DNA of 5,628 bases from Candidatus Blautia intestinipullorum (GCA_019120475.1 DWVA01000062.1:1-5628), one strand, 5' to 3'. Shown: positions 1 to 5,628, counted from the stretch's first letter. Numbers and translations are program-made. Notes: generated from the sequence alone by a model not told the origin.

Positions 1-825
1 GCGGCAATTCTGGTATTCCTCTCCAAGAACGCCGGAAGCGTTATGGACAGAGTTACAAAGATCCTGGGAGCGATCATGATCGTGGTGATTTTTATCGTGA
101 TCCTGGTAGTGCAGCCGCCGGTAGGCTCTGCAGTGAAAAACACGTTTGTTCCTGACGCAGGTGTTACGAACCTTTTCCCGGCAATCATCACTCTTCTGGG
201 AGGAACCGTAGGAGGTTATATCACTTTTGCAGGCGCTCACCGTCTGATCGACGCAGGTATTACAGGGGAGGAAAATCTGAAAGAAATCAATAAAAGCTCC
301 GTTATGGGAATCGGAATTGCCACAATCGTGAGAGTATTCCTGTTCCTAGCTGTTCTTGGCGTAGTTGTCAAGGGGGCTACCCTGGATCCGGATAACCCGG
401 CAGCAGACGCGTTCCTGCAGGGAGCAGGACAGATCGGGTATCGTTTCGCCGGTCTTGTGCTTTTGTGCGCGGCTGTGACTTCTATCGTCGGCGCGGCGTA
501 TACTTCTGTATCCTTCCTGAAAACCTTCCATCCGGCGCTTGCTAAAAATGAAAACTGGATCATCATTGGATTTATTGCAGTTTCTACTTTGATCATGCTT
601 TTCCTTGGAAATCCGGCGACCCTTCTGGTACTGGCAGGCGCTGTCAACGGACTGATTCTTCCCATTTCTCTTGGAATCTGTCTGATCGCGGCAAAGAAGA
701 AATCCATTATGGGTACAAAGTATCATCATCCTACATGGCTCCTTGTATTAGGAATCATTGTTGTAATCCTTTCTGCTTATCTTGGAATTACAACCTTTGT
801 ATCCAATCTGGGAAGTCTGTTTTAA
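1..825 (+). CDS. NRAMP-family transporter, YcsG-like (5' end outside window)
   Basis: The reading frame is open from base 1 to the TAA at 823-825, giving 274 C-terminal residues of a protein that would normally be about 400. The first in-frame ATG (43) lies inside the gene and is not the start. Seven hydrophobic segments are visible, at about residues 18-38, 58-78, 101-124, 143-168, 186-203, 205-229 and 244-267 of the visible part, matching TM5-TM11 of the NRAMP (LeuT-like) fold; the first residues may be the end of TM4. The TM6 equivalent reads GGTVGGYITFAGAH and lacks the Met-Pro-His signature of true Mn/Fe NRAMP transporters. In Bacillus, the NRAMP-like ycsG sits beside the 5-oxoprolinase genes (ycsF, kipI, kipA), as here. 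Metal transport should therefore not be assumed; import of 5-oxoproline or a related compound is plausible but inferred. A terminator follows 15 bases after the stop. The family call rests on fold pattern plus context. Confidence 0.8.
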   Translation, partial: AAILVFLSKNAGSVMDRVTKILGAIMIVVIFIVILVVQPPVGSAVKNTFVPDAGVTNLFPAIITLLGGTVGGYITFAGAHRLIDAGITGEENLKEINKSSVMGIGIATIVRVFLFLAVLGVVVKGATLDPDNPAADAFLQGAGQIGYRFAGLVLLCAAVTSIVGAAYTSVSFLKTFHPALAKNENWIIIGFIAVSTLIMLFLGNPATLLVLAGAVNGLILPISLGICLIAAKKKSIMGTKYHHPTWLLVLGIIVVILSAYLGITTFVSNLGSLF

Positions 826-840
826 ACAGAGTGAGACGGC

Positions 841-875
841 AAAAGGTGCGATCCCCGGAAGGATTGCACCTTTTT
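841..875 (+). terminator. Intrinsic terminator after the transporter gene
   Basis: The arms at 841-854 (AAAAGGTGCGATCC) and 861-874 (GGATTGCACCTTTT) form a 14-bp stem with one G-U pair and a 6-base loop (CCGGAA). The descending arm runs into a T tract at 871-875. Only 41 bases separate it from the pxpB start codon, with no room for a convincing separate promoter, so it may act as a partial terminator lowering expression of the downstream genes rather than a full boundary. Confidence 0.85.
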
Positions 876-916
876 GGGTATCTGGCAGTATGGAAATATA
901 TTTTTAAGGAGTAATT

Positions 917-1645
917 ATGCAGAATATTCGATTTTTGACAGCGGGAGATTCCTCCCTTCTGATTGAATTCGGAAAAGAGATAAGTCCAAAGATCAATCAG
1001 AAAATCACAGCCACTGTACAGTTGATGAGGGAACAGCATATTGAAGGAGTAGTGGACGTGATACCGGCATTCTGTTCTCTTCTGATCAACTACGATCCCC
1101 GGGTGGTTTCCTACGATGAGATCAAAGAGCGTATGCAGGCTCTTGTGAAGATAGACGCAAAGGCAGGGGAACAGAAACGCCGTATTTTCGAGATTCCGGT
1201 ATGTTACGGAGGCGAATACGGACCGGATATCGGAAATATTGCGGAACATGCGGGATTAAGCGAGGAAGAGGTCATCAGGATCCATTCTTCCAGAGATTAT
1301 CTGATCTATATGCTGGGATTTCTGCCGGGCTTTACATACCTGGGAGGATTGGATGAAAGGATCCATACGCCCCGTCTTGCAAATCCAAGGCTGAAGATCA
1401 ATGCGGGAAGCGTAGGAATCGCAGGTTCCCAGACGGGAATCTACCCTCTGGATTCACCGGGAGGCTGGCAGCTCATGGGAATGACTCCGGTGAAAACATA
1501 CGATCCGGACAGAGAAGTGCCCATCCTGGTCCAGGCCGGGGATTACATTCGTTTCGTACCTGTAGATGAAACGGAATATAAGAGAATCAAAGAAGCAGTG
1601 GACCGCGGGGAATACCAGTGCGTCGTTCACGAAGGAGAGGTGTAA
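917..1645 (+). CDS. pxpB: 5-oxoprolinase subunit PxpB (KipI/AHS1 family)
   Basis: This 242-residue protein is full length for the KipI / allophanate-hydrolase-subunit-1 family (about 230-240). PxpB joins PxpC, and with PxpA forms the cytoplasmic ATP-dependent 5-oxoprolinase that converts 5-oxoproline to glutamate. The N-terminal part starts with FLTAGDSSLLIEFG (6-19). The C-terminal part carries the conserved blocks GFLPGFTYL (134-142), TPRL (151-154), GSVGIAGSQTGIYP (164-177) and SPGGWQLMG (180-188). The family is homologous to one half of the carboxyltransferase domain of urea carboxylase, which matters because biotin carboxylase and biotin carrier genes lie in the same unit. The ATG is set by AAGGAG at 906-911, five bases upstream. 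The stop is one base from the pxpC start. Older annotations call such genes allophanate hydrolase subunit 1 or, after B. subtilis KipI, a histidine kinase KinA inhibitor; there is no sign of a sporulation kinase context here. Confidence 0.93.
   Translation: MQNIRFLTAGDSSLLIEFGKEISPKINQKITATVQLMREQHIEGVVDVIPAFCSLLINYDPRVVSYDEIKERMQALVKIDAKAGEQKRRIFEIPVCYGGEYGPDIGNIAEHAGLSEEEVIRIHSSRDYLIYMLGFLPGFTYLGGLDERIHTPRLANPRLKINAGSVGIAGSQTGIYPLDSPGGWQLMGMTPVKTYDPDREVPILVQAGDYIRFVPVDETEYKRIKEAVDRGEYQCVVHEGEV
1632..1637 (+). promoter_or_regulatory. Ribosome binding site that fixes the pxpC start
   Basis: AAGGAG inside the last codons of pxpB, nine bases before the ATG at 1647. It supports that start over the upstream in-frame ATG at 1566. 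Confidence 0.8.
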
Positions 1646-1646
1646 A

Positions 1647-2651
1647 ATGGGAATTCGTATACTTAAGGGCGGCATGTTTACCACTGTTCAGGATCTGGGA
1701 CGCACCGGATATCAGAGCCAGGGGTTTCCCGTTGCGGGGGTTATGGACGTCCGTTCTTTTAAAATAGCCAATCTTCTTCTGGATAATCCGGAAAACGAGG
1801 CGGTGCTTGAATTTACGCTGATCGGTCCCACACTGGAATTTACTTCCGCTACGATTATTGCCATTACCGGAGGGGATTTTCAGCCGGAGATCAACGGAGA
1901 TCCTGCGCCTATGTACACAGCGCTGTACATGAATAAAGGAGATATTTTAAAGTTCAACAGCGCGAGAACAGGAAGCAGAGGATATATTGCTTTTTCCAGT
2001 TATCTGGATATCCCAGTGGTGATGGGAAGCCGGTGTACCAATACAAAGAGCAGCATCGGCGGATTCAAGGGACGGAAGCTTCAGGCGGGAGATTACATGA
2101 ACTTCCGCATTAAAAGACGTTATCTTCCGTTCTTTCTTTCCAGAAAGCTGGAGCTGGACGAATTTGACCAGGAAGAAGCGGAAATCCGGGTGATCATGGG
2201 ACCCCAGGATGATCTTTTCAGCAAACAGGGAATTGAAACATTCCTGAACAGCGAATATACGGTAACAAGTGATTTTGACAGAATGGGATGCCGCCTGGAG
2301 GGACCGTATATCGCGCAGAAGAGCACATCGGATATTATTTCAGACGGAACAGTGTTCGGCTCCGTTCAAGTGCCTTCCCACGGAAAGCCGATCATTCTTC
2401 TTTCAGACAGGCAGACCACAGGCGGATACGCGAAGATCGCTACGGTAGCTTCCGTAGATATCCCGAAAGTGGTACAGAGGAAAACAGATCACAAGATCCG
2501 GTTCCGGGCTATTTCGGTTCAGGAGGCCCAGGAGCTTTATCTGAAAGAGGTAAAAGAACTGGATGAGATGCGCAGAACGATCCATCAGCCCTGTAAAGAG
2601 GTGCTGGACTGCCGCCTTGTGGCGAAACGCCTGCGGAAGCTTTTTGAATAG
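1647..2651 (+). CDS. pxpC: 5-oxoprolinase subunit PxpC (KipA/AHS2 family)
   Basis: The ATG at 1647 gives 334 residues, typical for the KipA / allophanate-hydrolase-subunit-2 family. An in-frame ATG at 1566 lies inside pxpB and would add 27 residues unlike the family; 1647 has an AAGGAG at 1632-1637 and is followed at once by the family's N-terminus. Conserved blocks are TTVQDLGRTGYQ (12-23), AGVMD (30-34), TNTKSSIGGFKGR (131-143), VIMGPQDD (182-189), DRMGCRLEG (211-219) and the C-terminal stretch 240-267 with VPSHGKPI, DRQTTGGY and AKIATV. PxpC pairs with PxpB in the 5-oxoprolinase, and the pair corresponds to the carboxyltransferase domain of urea carboxylase. The one-base gap to pxpB suggests translational coupling and equal dosage. 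The C-terminal tail from about residue 292 is charged and helical-looking and less conserved. Older names include allophanate hydrolase subunit 2 and biotin-dependent carboxyltransferase family protein. Confidence 0.94.
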   Translation: MGIRILKGGMFTTVQDLGRTGYQSQGFPVAGVMDVRSFKIANLLLDNPENEAVLEFTLIGPTLEFTSATIIAITGGDFQPEINGDPAPMYTALYMNKGDILKFNSARTGSRGYIAFSSYLDIPVVMGSRCTNTKSSIGGFKGRKLQAGDYMNFRIKRRYLPFFLSRKLELDEFDQEEAEIRVIMGPQDDLFSKQGIETFLNSEYTVTSDFDRMGCRLEGPYIAQKSTSDIISDGTVFGSVQVPSHGKPIILLSDRQTTGGYAKIATVASVDIPKVVQRKTDHKIRFRAISVQEAQELYLKEVKELDEMRRTIHQPCKEVLDCRLVAKRLRKLFE

Positions 2652-2654
2652 AAC

Positions 2655-2682
2655 AACGGTGTGAGCTGTAACGAGCGCCGTT
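2655..2682 (+). other. Weak hairpin in the pxpC-accB gap
   Basis: The 111-base gap between pxpC and accB (2652-2762) is the longest inside the unit. It holds an imperfect stem of about 8 pairs (2655-2662 with 2675-2682, two G-U pairs, 12-base loop) followed by a purine/A-rich stretch (2696-2732). No T tract follows, so it is not an intrinsic terminator, and I see no convincing -35/-10 pair. It could be an RNA-processing or stability element, or chance. Confidence 0.25.
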
Positions 2683-2762
2683 TCCCTGTCGGGTGAGAAA
2701 AAACGCGCGCGGAAAATAAAAGAAAAAACAATAAAATCCCAGATAGAAAAGGAGAAACAGGA

Positions 2763-3197
2763 ATGGATTTAGAAAAGATTGAAGGACTGGTAAAAATTAT
2801 TGAGAATTCTTCTCTTACAGAGTTTACCTTAAAGGAAGGAGATCTGAAGATCACGATGAGCAAGCTGGATAATCCTCCAGTGGTAGCGGCGGGAGTACCT
2901 GTGACGGCTCCGGCAGCGGCAGAAGCGGCTCCTGTCACCGAGGAGACAGAGGACGAGACACTGTTCATCACTTCTCCCATTGTGGGAACCTTCTATTCTG
3001 CGCCGGCTCCCGATGCTCCGGCCTTTGTAAAAGTCGGAGATCAGGTGAAAAACGGACAGACTGTCTGCATCCTGGAGGCAATGAAGCTGATGAACGAGAT
3101 CCAGAGTGAGTTTGACTGTGAGATCGAGGCAGTGCTTGTGAGCAATGAGCAGAAGGTAGAGTACGGCCAGCCTCTGTTCCGTGTAAAGAAATTATAA
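2763..3197 (+). CDS. accB: Biotin carboxyl carrier protein (AccB type)
   Basis: This 144-residue protein carries biotin between the biotin carboxylase and a carboxyltransferase. Residues 1-33 match the AccB N-terminal domain that binds AccC (LEKIEGLVKIIENSSLTEF, with LKEGDLKITMS after it). Residues about 40-66 are a flexible Ala/Pro/Val-rich then acidic linker. Residues 67-144 are the biotinyl domain, with TFYSAPAPDAPAF (76-88) forming the AccB-type 'thumb' and the biotinylation motif EAMKLM (105-110) placing biotin on Lys108; Leu replaces the common second Met (AMKM). The length is close to the usual 150-160. The thumb and N-terminal domain argue against a decarboxylase gamma-subunit carrier. 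AAAGGAG at 2748-2754 precedes the ATG. The gene lies between pxpBC and accC-pxpA with no accA or accD nearby, so the partner carboxyltransferase may be PxpBC rather than acetyl-CoA carboxylase; that is inference. It would need BirA for biotinylation. Confidence 0.95.
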   Translation: MDLEKIEGLVKIIENSSLTEFTLKEGDLKITMSKLDNPPVVAAGVPVTAPAAAEAAPVTEETEDETLFITSPIVGTFYSAPAPDAPAFVKVGDQVKNGQTVCILEAMKLMNEIQSEFDCEIEAVLVSNEQKVEYGQPLFRVKKL

Positions 3198-3202
3198 GAG
3201 CC

Positions 3203-3211
3203 GGAGGGAGG
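3203..3211 (+). promoter_or_regulatory. Ribosome binding site for the accC GTG start
   Basis: GGAGGGAGG lies eight bases before GTG 3220. It supports this non-ATG start, which also begins the protein exactly where AccC proteins begin (MFNKILIANRGE). Confidence 0.85.
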
Positions 3212-3219
3212 TTGGAACT

Positions 3220-4566
3220 GTGTTTAACAAAATCTTAATAGCCAACCGGGGAGAGATCGCCGTCCGTATCATCCGGGCCTGCCGCAATATGGGAATCCGC
3301 AGCGTAGCAGTTTATTCCAAAGAAGACGCGAAAAGCCTTCATGTACAGCTTGCAGACCAGAGAATCTGCATTGGCGAGGGGCCTGCCAAAAACAGCTACC
3401 TGAACATGGACCGCATCATCCAGGCAGCGAAGAATATGGGAGCGGACGCAATCCATCCCGGTTTCGGCTTCTTGTCAGAGAACAGCGAATTTGTCCGCCG
3501 ATGCAAGGAAAACGGGATCACCTTTATCGGTCCGGAAGCGGACGTTATTGATAAGATGGGAAACAAATCCCATGCAAGAAAGACTATGATGGAAGCCGGA
3601 GTTCCGGTAGTTCCCGGTACGAAGGAACCTGTATACGACGCGGAAACGGGGATCATTCTGGCCAGGGAGATCGGTTATCCTGTAATGATCAAGGCATCTT
3701 CCGGAGGCGGCGGAAAGGGCATGCGTGTGGCTGCGTCAGAGGATGAATTTGAGTTCCAGTTTAATATGGCTCAGCGGGAGTCCGCCAATGCTTTCGGCGA
3801 CGACACCATGTATATTGAACGGTTTGTGGAAAATCCGCGTCATGTGGAAATCCAGATCATGGCGGATAATTTTGGAAACGTAGTGGCTCTGGGAGAAAGA
3901 GACTGTTCTGTACAGAGAAATCACCAGAAACTTATCGAGGAATCACCATCTCCTGCCATCAGCGAGGAAACCCGGGAGAAGATGAACCAGTACGCAGTGC
4001 TGGCCGCGAAAACCGTAAACTATACAAACGCAGGCACCATAGAGTTTATCGTAAGCCCCAAAGGTGAATTCTTCTTTATGGAAATGAACACAAGAATCCA
4101 GGTGGAACACGGAGTTACAGAAATGGTAACAGGTACGGACCTGATCATAGAGCAGATCCGTGTGGCTATGGGTCAGCCTTTAAGTTTCCGGCAGGAGGAT
4201 ATTCACTTAAAGGGACATGCCATTGAATGCCGTATCAACGCGGAAATCCCGGAGAAAAACTTTATGCCCAGTCCCGGCGTTGTTCAGCACCTCCATCTTC
4301 CGGCAGGAAACGGGGTGCGCGTAGATACAGGGCTTTATACAGGATACCGTATTCCTTCCGAGTATGATTCCATGATCGCAAAAGTCATTGTCCATGCGCC
4401 GGACCGTGAAGCGGCGCTTCAGAAGATGCGATCCGCCCTGGATGAAATGCTGATCATGGGAGTGGAGACGAATCTGGACTTCCAGTATCAGATCATGAGA
4501 CATCCTGTTTTCTGCGAGGGTAAGGCAGATACCGGATTTATTGAAAACTTTATGAATGTTAAATAA
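3220..4566 (+). CDS. accC: Biotin carboxylase (AccC type)
   Basis: At 448 residues this matches E. coli AccC (449). It uses ATP and bicarbonate to carboxylate the biotin on the carrier protein. The N-terminal domain opens with FNKILIANRGEIAVRIIRA. The ATP-grasp domain shows the glycine-rich loop KASSGGGGKGMRV (158-170), ERDCSVQRNHQKLIEE (226-241) and EMNTRIQVEH (288-297). By alignment from memory with E. coli AccC, the ATP/metal and catalytic residues are kept: Lys116, Lys158, His208, Lys237, Glu275, Glu288, Asn290, Arg292, Glu296 and Arg338. Residue 298 is Gly where E. coli has Pro. There is no fused BCCP or carboxyltransferase domain, so it is the stand-alone subunit. The start is GTG at 3220, eight bases after GGAGGGAGG (3203-3211) and 22 bases after accB, so the two are surely co-expressed. 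All active-site elements look intact. Confidence 0.96.
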   Translation: MFNKILIANRGEIAVRIIRACRNMGIRSVAVYSKEDAKSLHVQLADQRICIGEGPAKNSYLNMDRIIQAAKNMGADAIHPGFGFLSENSEFVRRCKENGITFIGPEADVIDKMGNKSHARKTMMEAGVPVVPGTKEPVYDAETGIILAREIGYPVMIKASSGGGGKGMRVAASEDEFEFQFNMAQRESANAFGDDTMYIERFVENPRHVEIQIMADNFGNVVALGERDCSVQRNHQKLIEESPSPAISEETREKMNQYAVLAAKTVNYTNAGTIEFIVSPKGEFFFMEMNTRIQVEHGVTEMVTGTDLIIEQIRVAMGQPLSFRQEDIHLKGHAIECRINAEIPEKNFMPSPGVVQHLHLPAGNGVRVDTGLYTGYRIPSEYDSMIAKVIVHAPDREAALQKMRSALDEMLIMGVETNLDFQYQIMRHPVFCEGKADTGFIENFMNVK

Positions 4567-4618
4567 CCGGAAGCAGATCCTGCTGTATGGATAAATAAAG
4601 ATATGAGGAGGAATTTCA

Positions 4619-5386
4619 ATGTATCGTGTAGATTTAAACAGTGATCTGGGGGAGAGCTTTGGGCGGTATACGATTGGAAGCGAAGATAAGATCATTCCGC
4701 TGATCACATCGGCAAATGTGGCCTGCGGTTATCACGCGTCTGATCCTGTAGTGATGGACAAAACTCTGTCCATGGCGCGGGAGGCGGGAATCCGCGTAGG
4801 CGCTCACCCGGGGTATCCGGATCTTATGGGATTCGGAAGACGGAACATGAACGTAACGCCTCAGGAAGCCAAAGCCTATACGCTTTACCAGCTTGGAGCC
4901 CTGGATGCTTTCTGCAGGGCGCATGGTCTGAAAATGCAGCATGTAAAACCACACGGAGCTTTTTACAATATGGCGGCGAAAGATTATGAACTGTCTCAGG
5001 CAATCTGTCAGGCAGTAAAGGAATTTGACGACAGCCTGATCGTGCTGGCGCTTTCCGGCGGGGAGCTGGCCCATGCGGCGAAGGATATGGGACTGCGCAC
5101 AGCTCTTGAAGTTTTTGCGGATCGTGCCTATGAGGAGGACGGTTCACTTGTAAACCGGCGCAAAGAAGGCGCTATGGTCACAGATGAAAACATTGCCATC
5201 GCCCGGGTGGTGCGGATGATCAAAGAAAAGAAAGTAACGGCTATCACCGGAAAGGATATCCCGATCCAGGCGGATTCTGTCTGCGTACACGGAGACGGCG
5301 CTAAAGCGCTGGCCTTCGTGGAGAAAATCCGCAAAACACTTACGGAAGAAGGAGTGGAAATCTGTTCTCTGGATGAGATCGTCTGA
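4619..5386 (+). CDS. pxpA: 5-oxoprolinase subunit PxpA (LamB/YcsF family)
   Basis: This 255-residue protein is full length for the LamB/YcsF family (about 250), a barrel-fold cytoplasmic hydrolase-like component of the three-subunit 5-oxoprolinase. Conserved blocks are DLNSDLGESFG (5-15), NVACGYHASDP (33-43), AHPGYPDLMGFGRR (62-75), VKPHGAFYN (109-117), EVFADRAYEEDGSLVNRR (164-181) and VCVHGD (221-226). The clustered Asp, His and Glu residues in these blocks are likely catalytic or metal-binding, although the exact roles are not readable here. AGGAGG at 4606-4611 sits seven bases before the ATG. It lies 52 bases after accC and is the last gene before a strong terminator. Its separation from pxpBC by accB and accC, within the same unit, suggests the biotin proteins serve the 5-oxoprolinase. 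'Lactam utilization protein LamB' is an older name for the same family. Confidence 0.95.
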   Translation: MYRVDLNSDLGESFGRYTIGSEDKIIPLITSANVACGYHASDPVVMDKTLSMAREAGIRVGAHPGYPDLMGFGRRNMNVTPQEAKAYTLYQLGALDAFCRAHGLKMQHVKPHGAFYNMAAKDYELSQAICQAVKEFDDSLIVLALSGGELAHAAKDMGLRTALEVFADRAYEEDGSLVNRRKEGAMVTDENIAIARVVRMIKEKKVTAITGKDIPIQADSVCVHGDGAKALAFVEKIRKTLTEEGVEICSLDEIV

Positions 5387-5392
5387 GAAAAA

Positions 5393-5451
5393 CAGGGCTT
5401 TCTGGAAAACGGCGGACATTTGCCGGGTTTCAGAAAGCCCTGACTTGTTTT
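5393..5451 (+). terminator. Intrinsic terminator closing the pxp-acc unit
   Basis: Perfect 12-base inverted arms lie at 5393-5404 (CAGGGCTTTCTG) and 5431-5442 (CAGAAAGCCCTG). Further internal pairing (GGAAA with TTT, CGGC with GCCG) nearly closes the 26-base interior. A modest T-rich run (ACTTGTTTT) follows. An A run (5388-5392) precedes the hairpin, so read from the other strand it also has a T tract and could stop antisense transcription. It starts six bases after the pxpA stop. Confidence 0.85.
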
Positions 5452-5487
5452 ATAGAGAAAGCCGTGATAAGATAGTGAAAGGTATTT

Positions 5488-5500
5488 GTGATAAAATCAC
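5488..5500. promoter_or_regulatory. Palindrome in the leader of the flavoprotein gene, possible operator
   Basis: GTGAT-AAA-ATCAC is a perfect 5-base inverted repeat. The left half-site extended (GTGATAA) also occurs at 5464-5470, 24 bases upstream. The setting is an AT-rich intergenic stretch (5452-5540) with -10-like runs such as TATAAA (5511-5516) and TATTAT (5524-5529), but no clear -35/-10 pair at standard spacing. A promoter for the next gene is expected here because a terminator precedes it. The half-site resembles CRP/FNR-type sites only loosely and has a shorter spacer. Confidence 0.35.
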
Positions 5501-5545
5501 TGTAATTTTTTATAAAAAGTGTATATTATAAATTAACGAAAAGGC

Positions 5546-5553
5546 AGGTGATC
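5546..5553 (+). promoter_or_regulatory. Ribosome binding site for the TTG start at 5558
   Basis: AGGTGATC matches eight consecutive bases of the full 16S anti-Shine-Dalgarno complement (AGGAGGTGATC), with its AGG nine bases before TTG 5558. It supports that start over the in-frame GTG at 5567, which would remove the first residues of the first beta strand. Confidence 0.7.
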
Positions 5554-5557
5554 AAAG

Positions 5558-5628
5558 TTGGAAAAAGTGATTATCATCGGAGCAGGTCCCGCAGGGATTT
5601 CCGCAGCTTTATATACGGCAAGAGGAAA
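5558..5628 (+). CDS. Thioredoxin-reductase-like FAD/NAD(P) oxidoreductase (3' end outside window)
   Basis: Only 23 codons are visible. They read MEKVIIIGAGPAGISAALYT followed by ARG, the classic N-terminal FAD-binding Rossmann strand with GxGPAG (residues 8-13) and the small-residue helix that follows. The GAGPAGISAALYTAR pattern is closest to the thioredoxin reductase (TrxB) and related pyridine-nucleotide-disulfide oxidoreductase families. The start is TTG. The redox CxxC motif and NADPH domain, if present, are outside the window, so a true TrxB cannot be told from ferredoxin-dependent or other relatives. It follows a terminator and probably forms a separate transcription unit from the 5-oxoprolinase genes. 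Confidence 0.8.
   Translation, partial: MEKVIIIGAGPAGISAALYTARG

Noticed and set aside
237..729. Two overlapping minus-strand reading frames inside the transporter gene
   Set aside because: They are antisense to membrane segments and show no family features.
788..1249. 153-codon minus-strand reading frame across the transporter terminator and pxpB start
   Set aside because: It overlaps a terminator and a well-conserved gene on the other strand, and its translation shows no recognisable motif.
1566..1646. Extended pxpC start at the in-frame ATG 1566, overlapping pxpB by 80 bases
   Set aside because: The extra 27 residues are a shifted-frame reading of conserved pxpB codons, and ATG 1647 has its own ribosome binding site and matches the family N-terminus.
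2288..2566. 92-codon plus-strand reading frame inside pxpC
   Set aside because: It is a frame-shifted shadow of the conserved C-terminal pxpC blocks, with an Arg/Ser-rich composition typical of such shadows.
917..2651. Allophanate hydrolase or KinA-inhibitor (KipI/KipA) roles for these two genes
   Set aside because: No allophanate hydrolase amidase gene or sporulation kinase is present, and pxpA in the same unit points to 5-oxoprolinase.
2763..5386. Ordinary acetyl-CoA carboxylase operon
   Set aside because: No accA or accD lies between the two terminators, and the flanking genes are pxp rather than fab; a secondary role cannot be excluded.
5548..5554. Third GTGAT copy as an additional operator half-site
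   Set aside because: It coincides with the Shine-Dalgarno sequence (AGGTGATC) of the TTG-started gene, which explains it.
1..5628. CRISPR array, tRNA, rRNA, insertion sequence or phage signals
   Set aside because: I saw no regularly spaced repeats, tRNA-like cloverleaf, transposase or phage genes; the window is almost entirely metabolic coding sequence.

Overview
The window looks like chromosomal DNA from a low-to-mid-GC anaerobic Bacillota, most likely a Clostridia/Lachnospiraceae-type organism. This is inferred from strong AGGAGG-like ribosome binding sites before almost every gene, use of GTG and TTG starts beside ATG, AGA/GGA-rich codon choice, and short intergenic gaps. Species cannot be read from the sequence alone. 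All genes run on the + strand.

Layout. Positions 1-825 hold the C-terminal part (7 membrane segments) of a divergent NRAMP-family transporter resembling Bacillus YcsG, followed by a clear hairpin terminator (841-875). A five-gene unit follows: pxpB (917-1645), pxpC (1647-2651), accB, a biotin carboxyl carrier protein (2763-3197), accC, biotin carboxylase (3220-4566), and pxpA (4619-5386). A second long hairpin terminator (5393-5451) closes the unit. An AT-rich leader with a small palindrome (5488-5500) then precedes the first 23 codons of a thioredoxin-reductase-like flavoprotein (TTG start at 5558), cut by the window end.

How the genes fit together. PxpA, PxpB and PxpC are the three parts of the bacterial ATP-dependent 5-oxoprolinase, which opens the lactam of 5-oxoproline (pyroglutamate) to glutamate. 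PxpB and PxpC are also homologous to the two halves of the carboxyltransferase domain of urea carboxylase. Here they share one transcription unit with a biotin carboxylase and a biotin carrier, while the usual acetyl-CoA carboxylase carboxyltransferase genes accA and accD are absent. The unit therefore encodes every part of a split urea-carboxylase-like enzyme (BC, BCCP, CT) plus the PxpA hydrolase. The main hypothesis is a biotin-dependent 5-oxoprolinase that N-carboxylates the lactam before hydrolysis. The upstream transporter lacks the usual NRAMP metal-site signature in TM6 and may supply the substrate. These functional links are inference; the gene identities are well supported.
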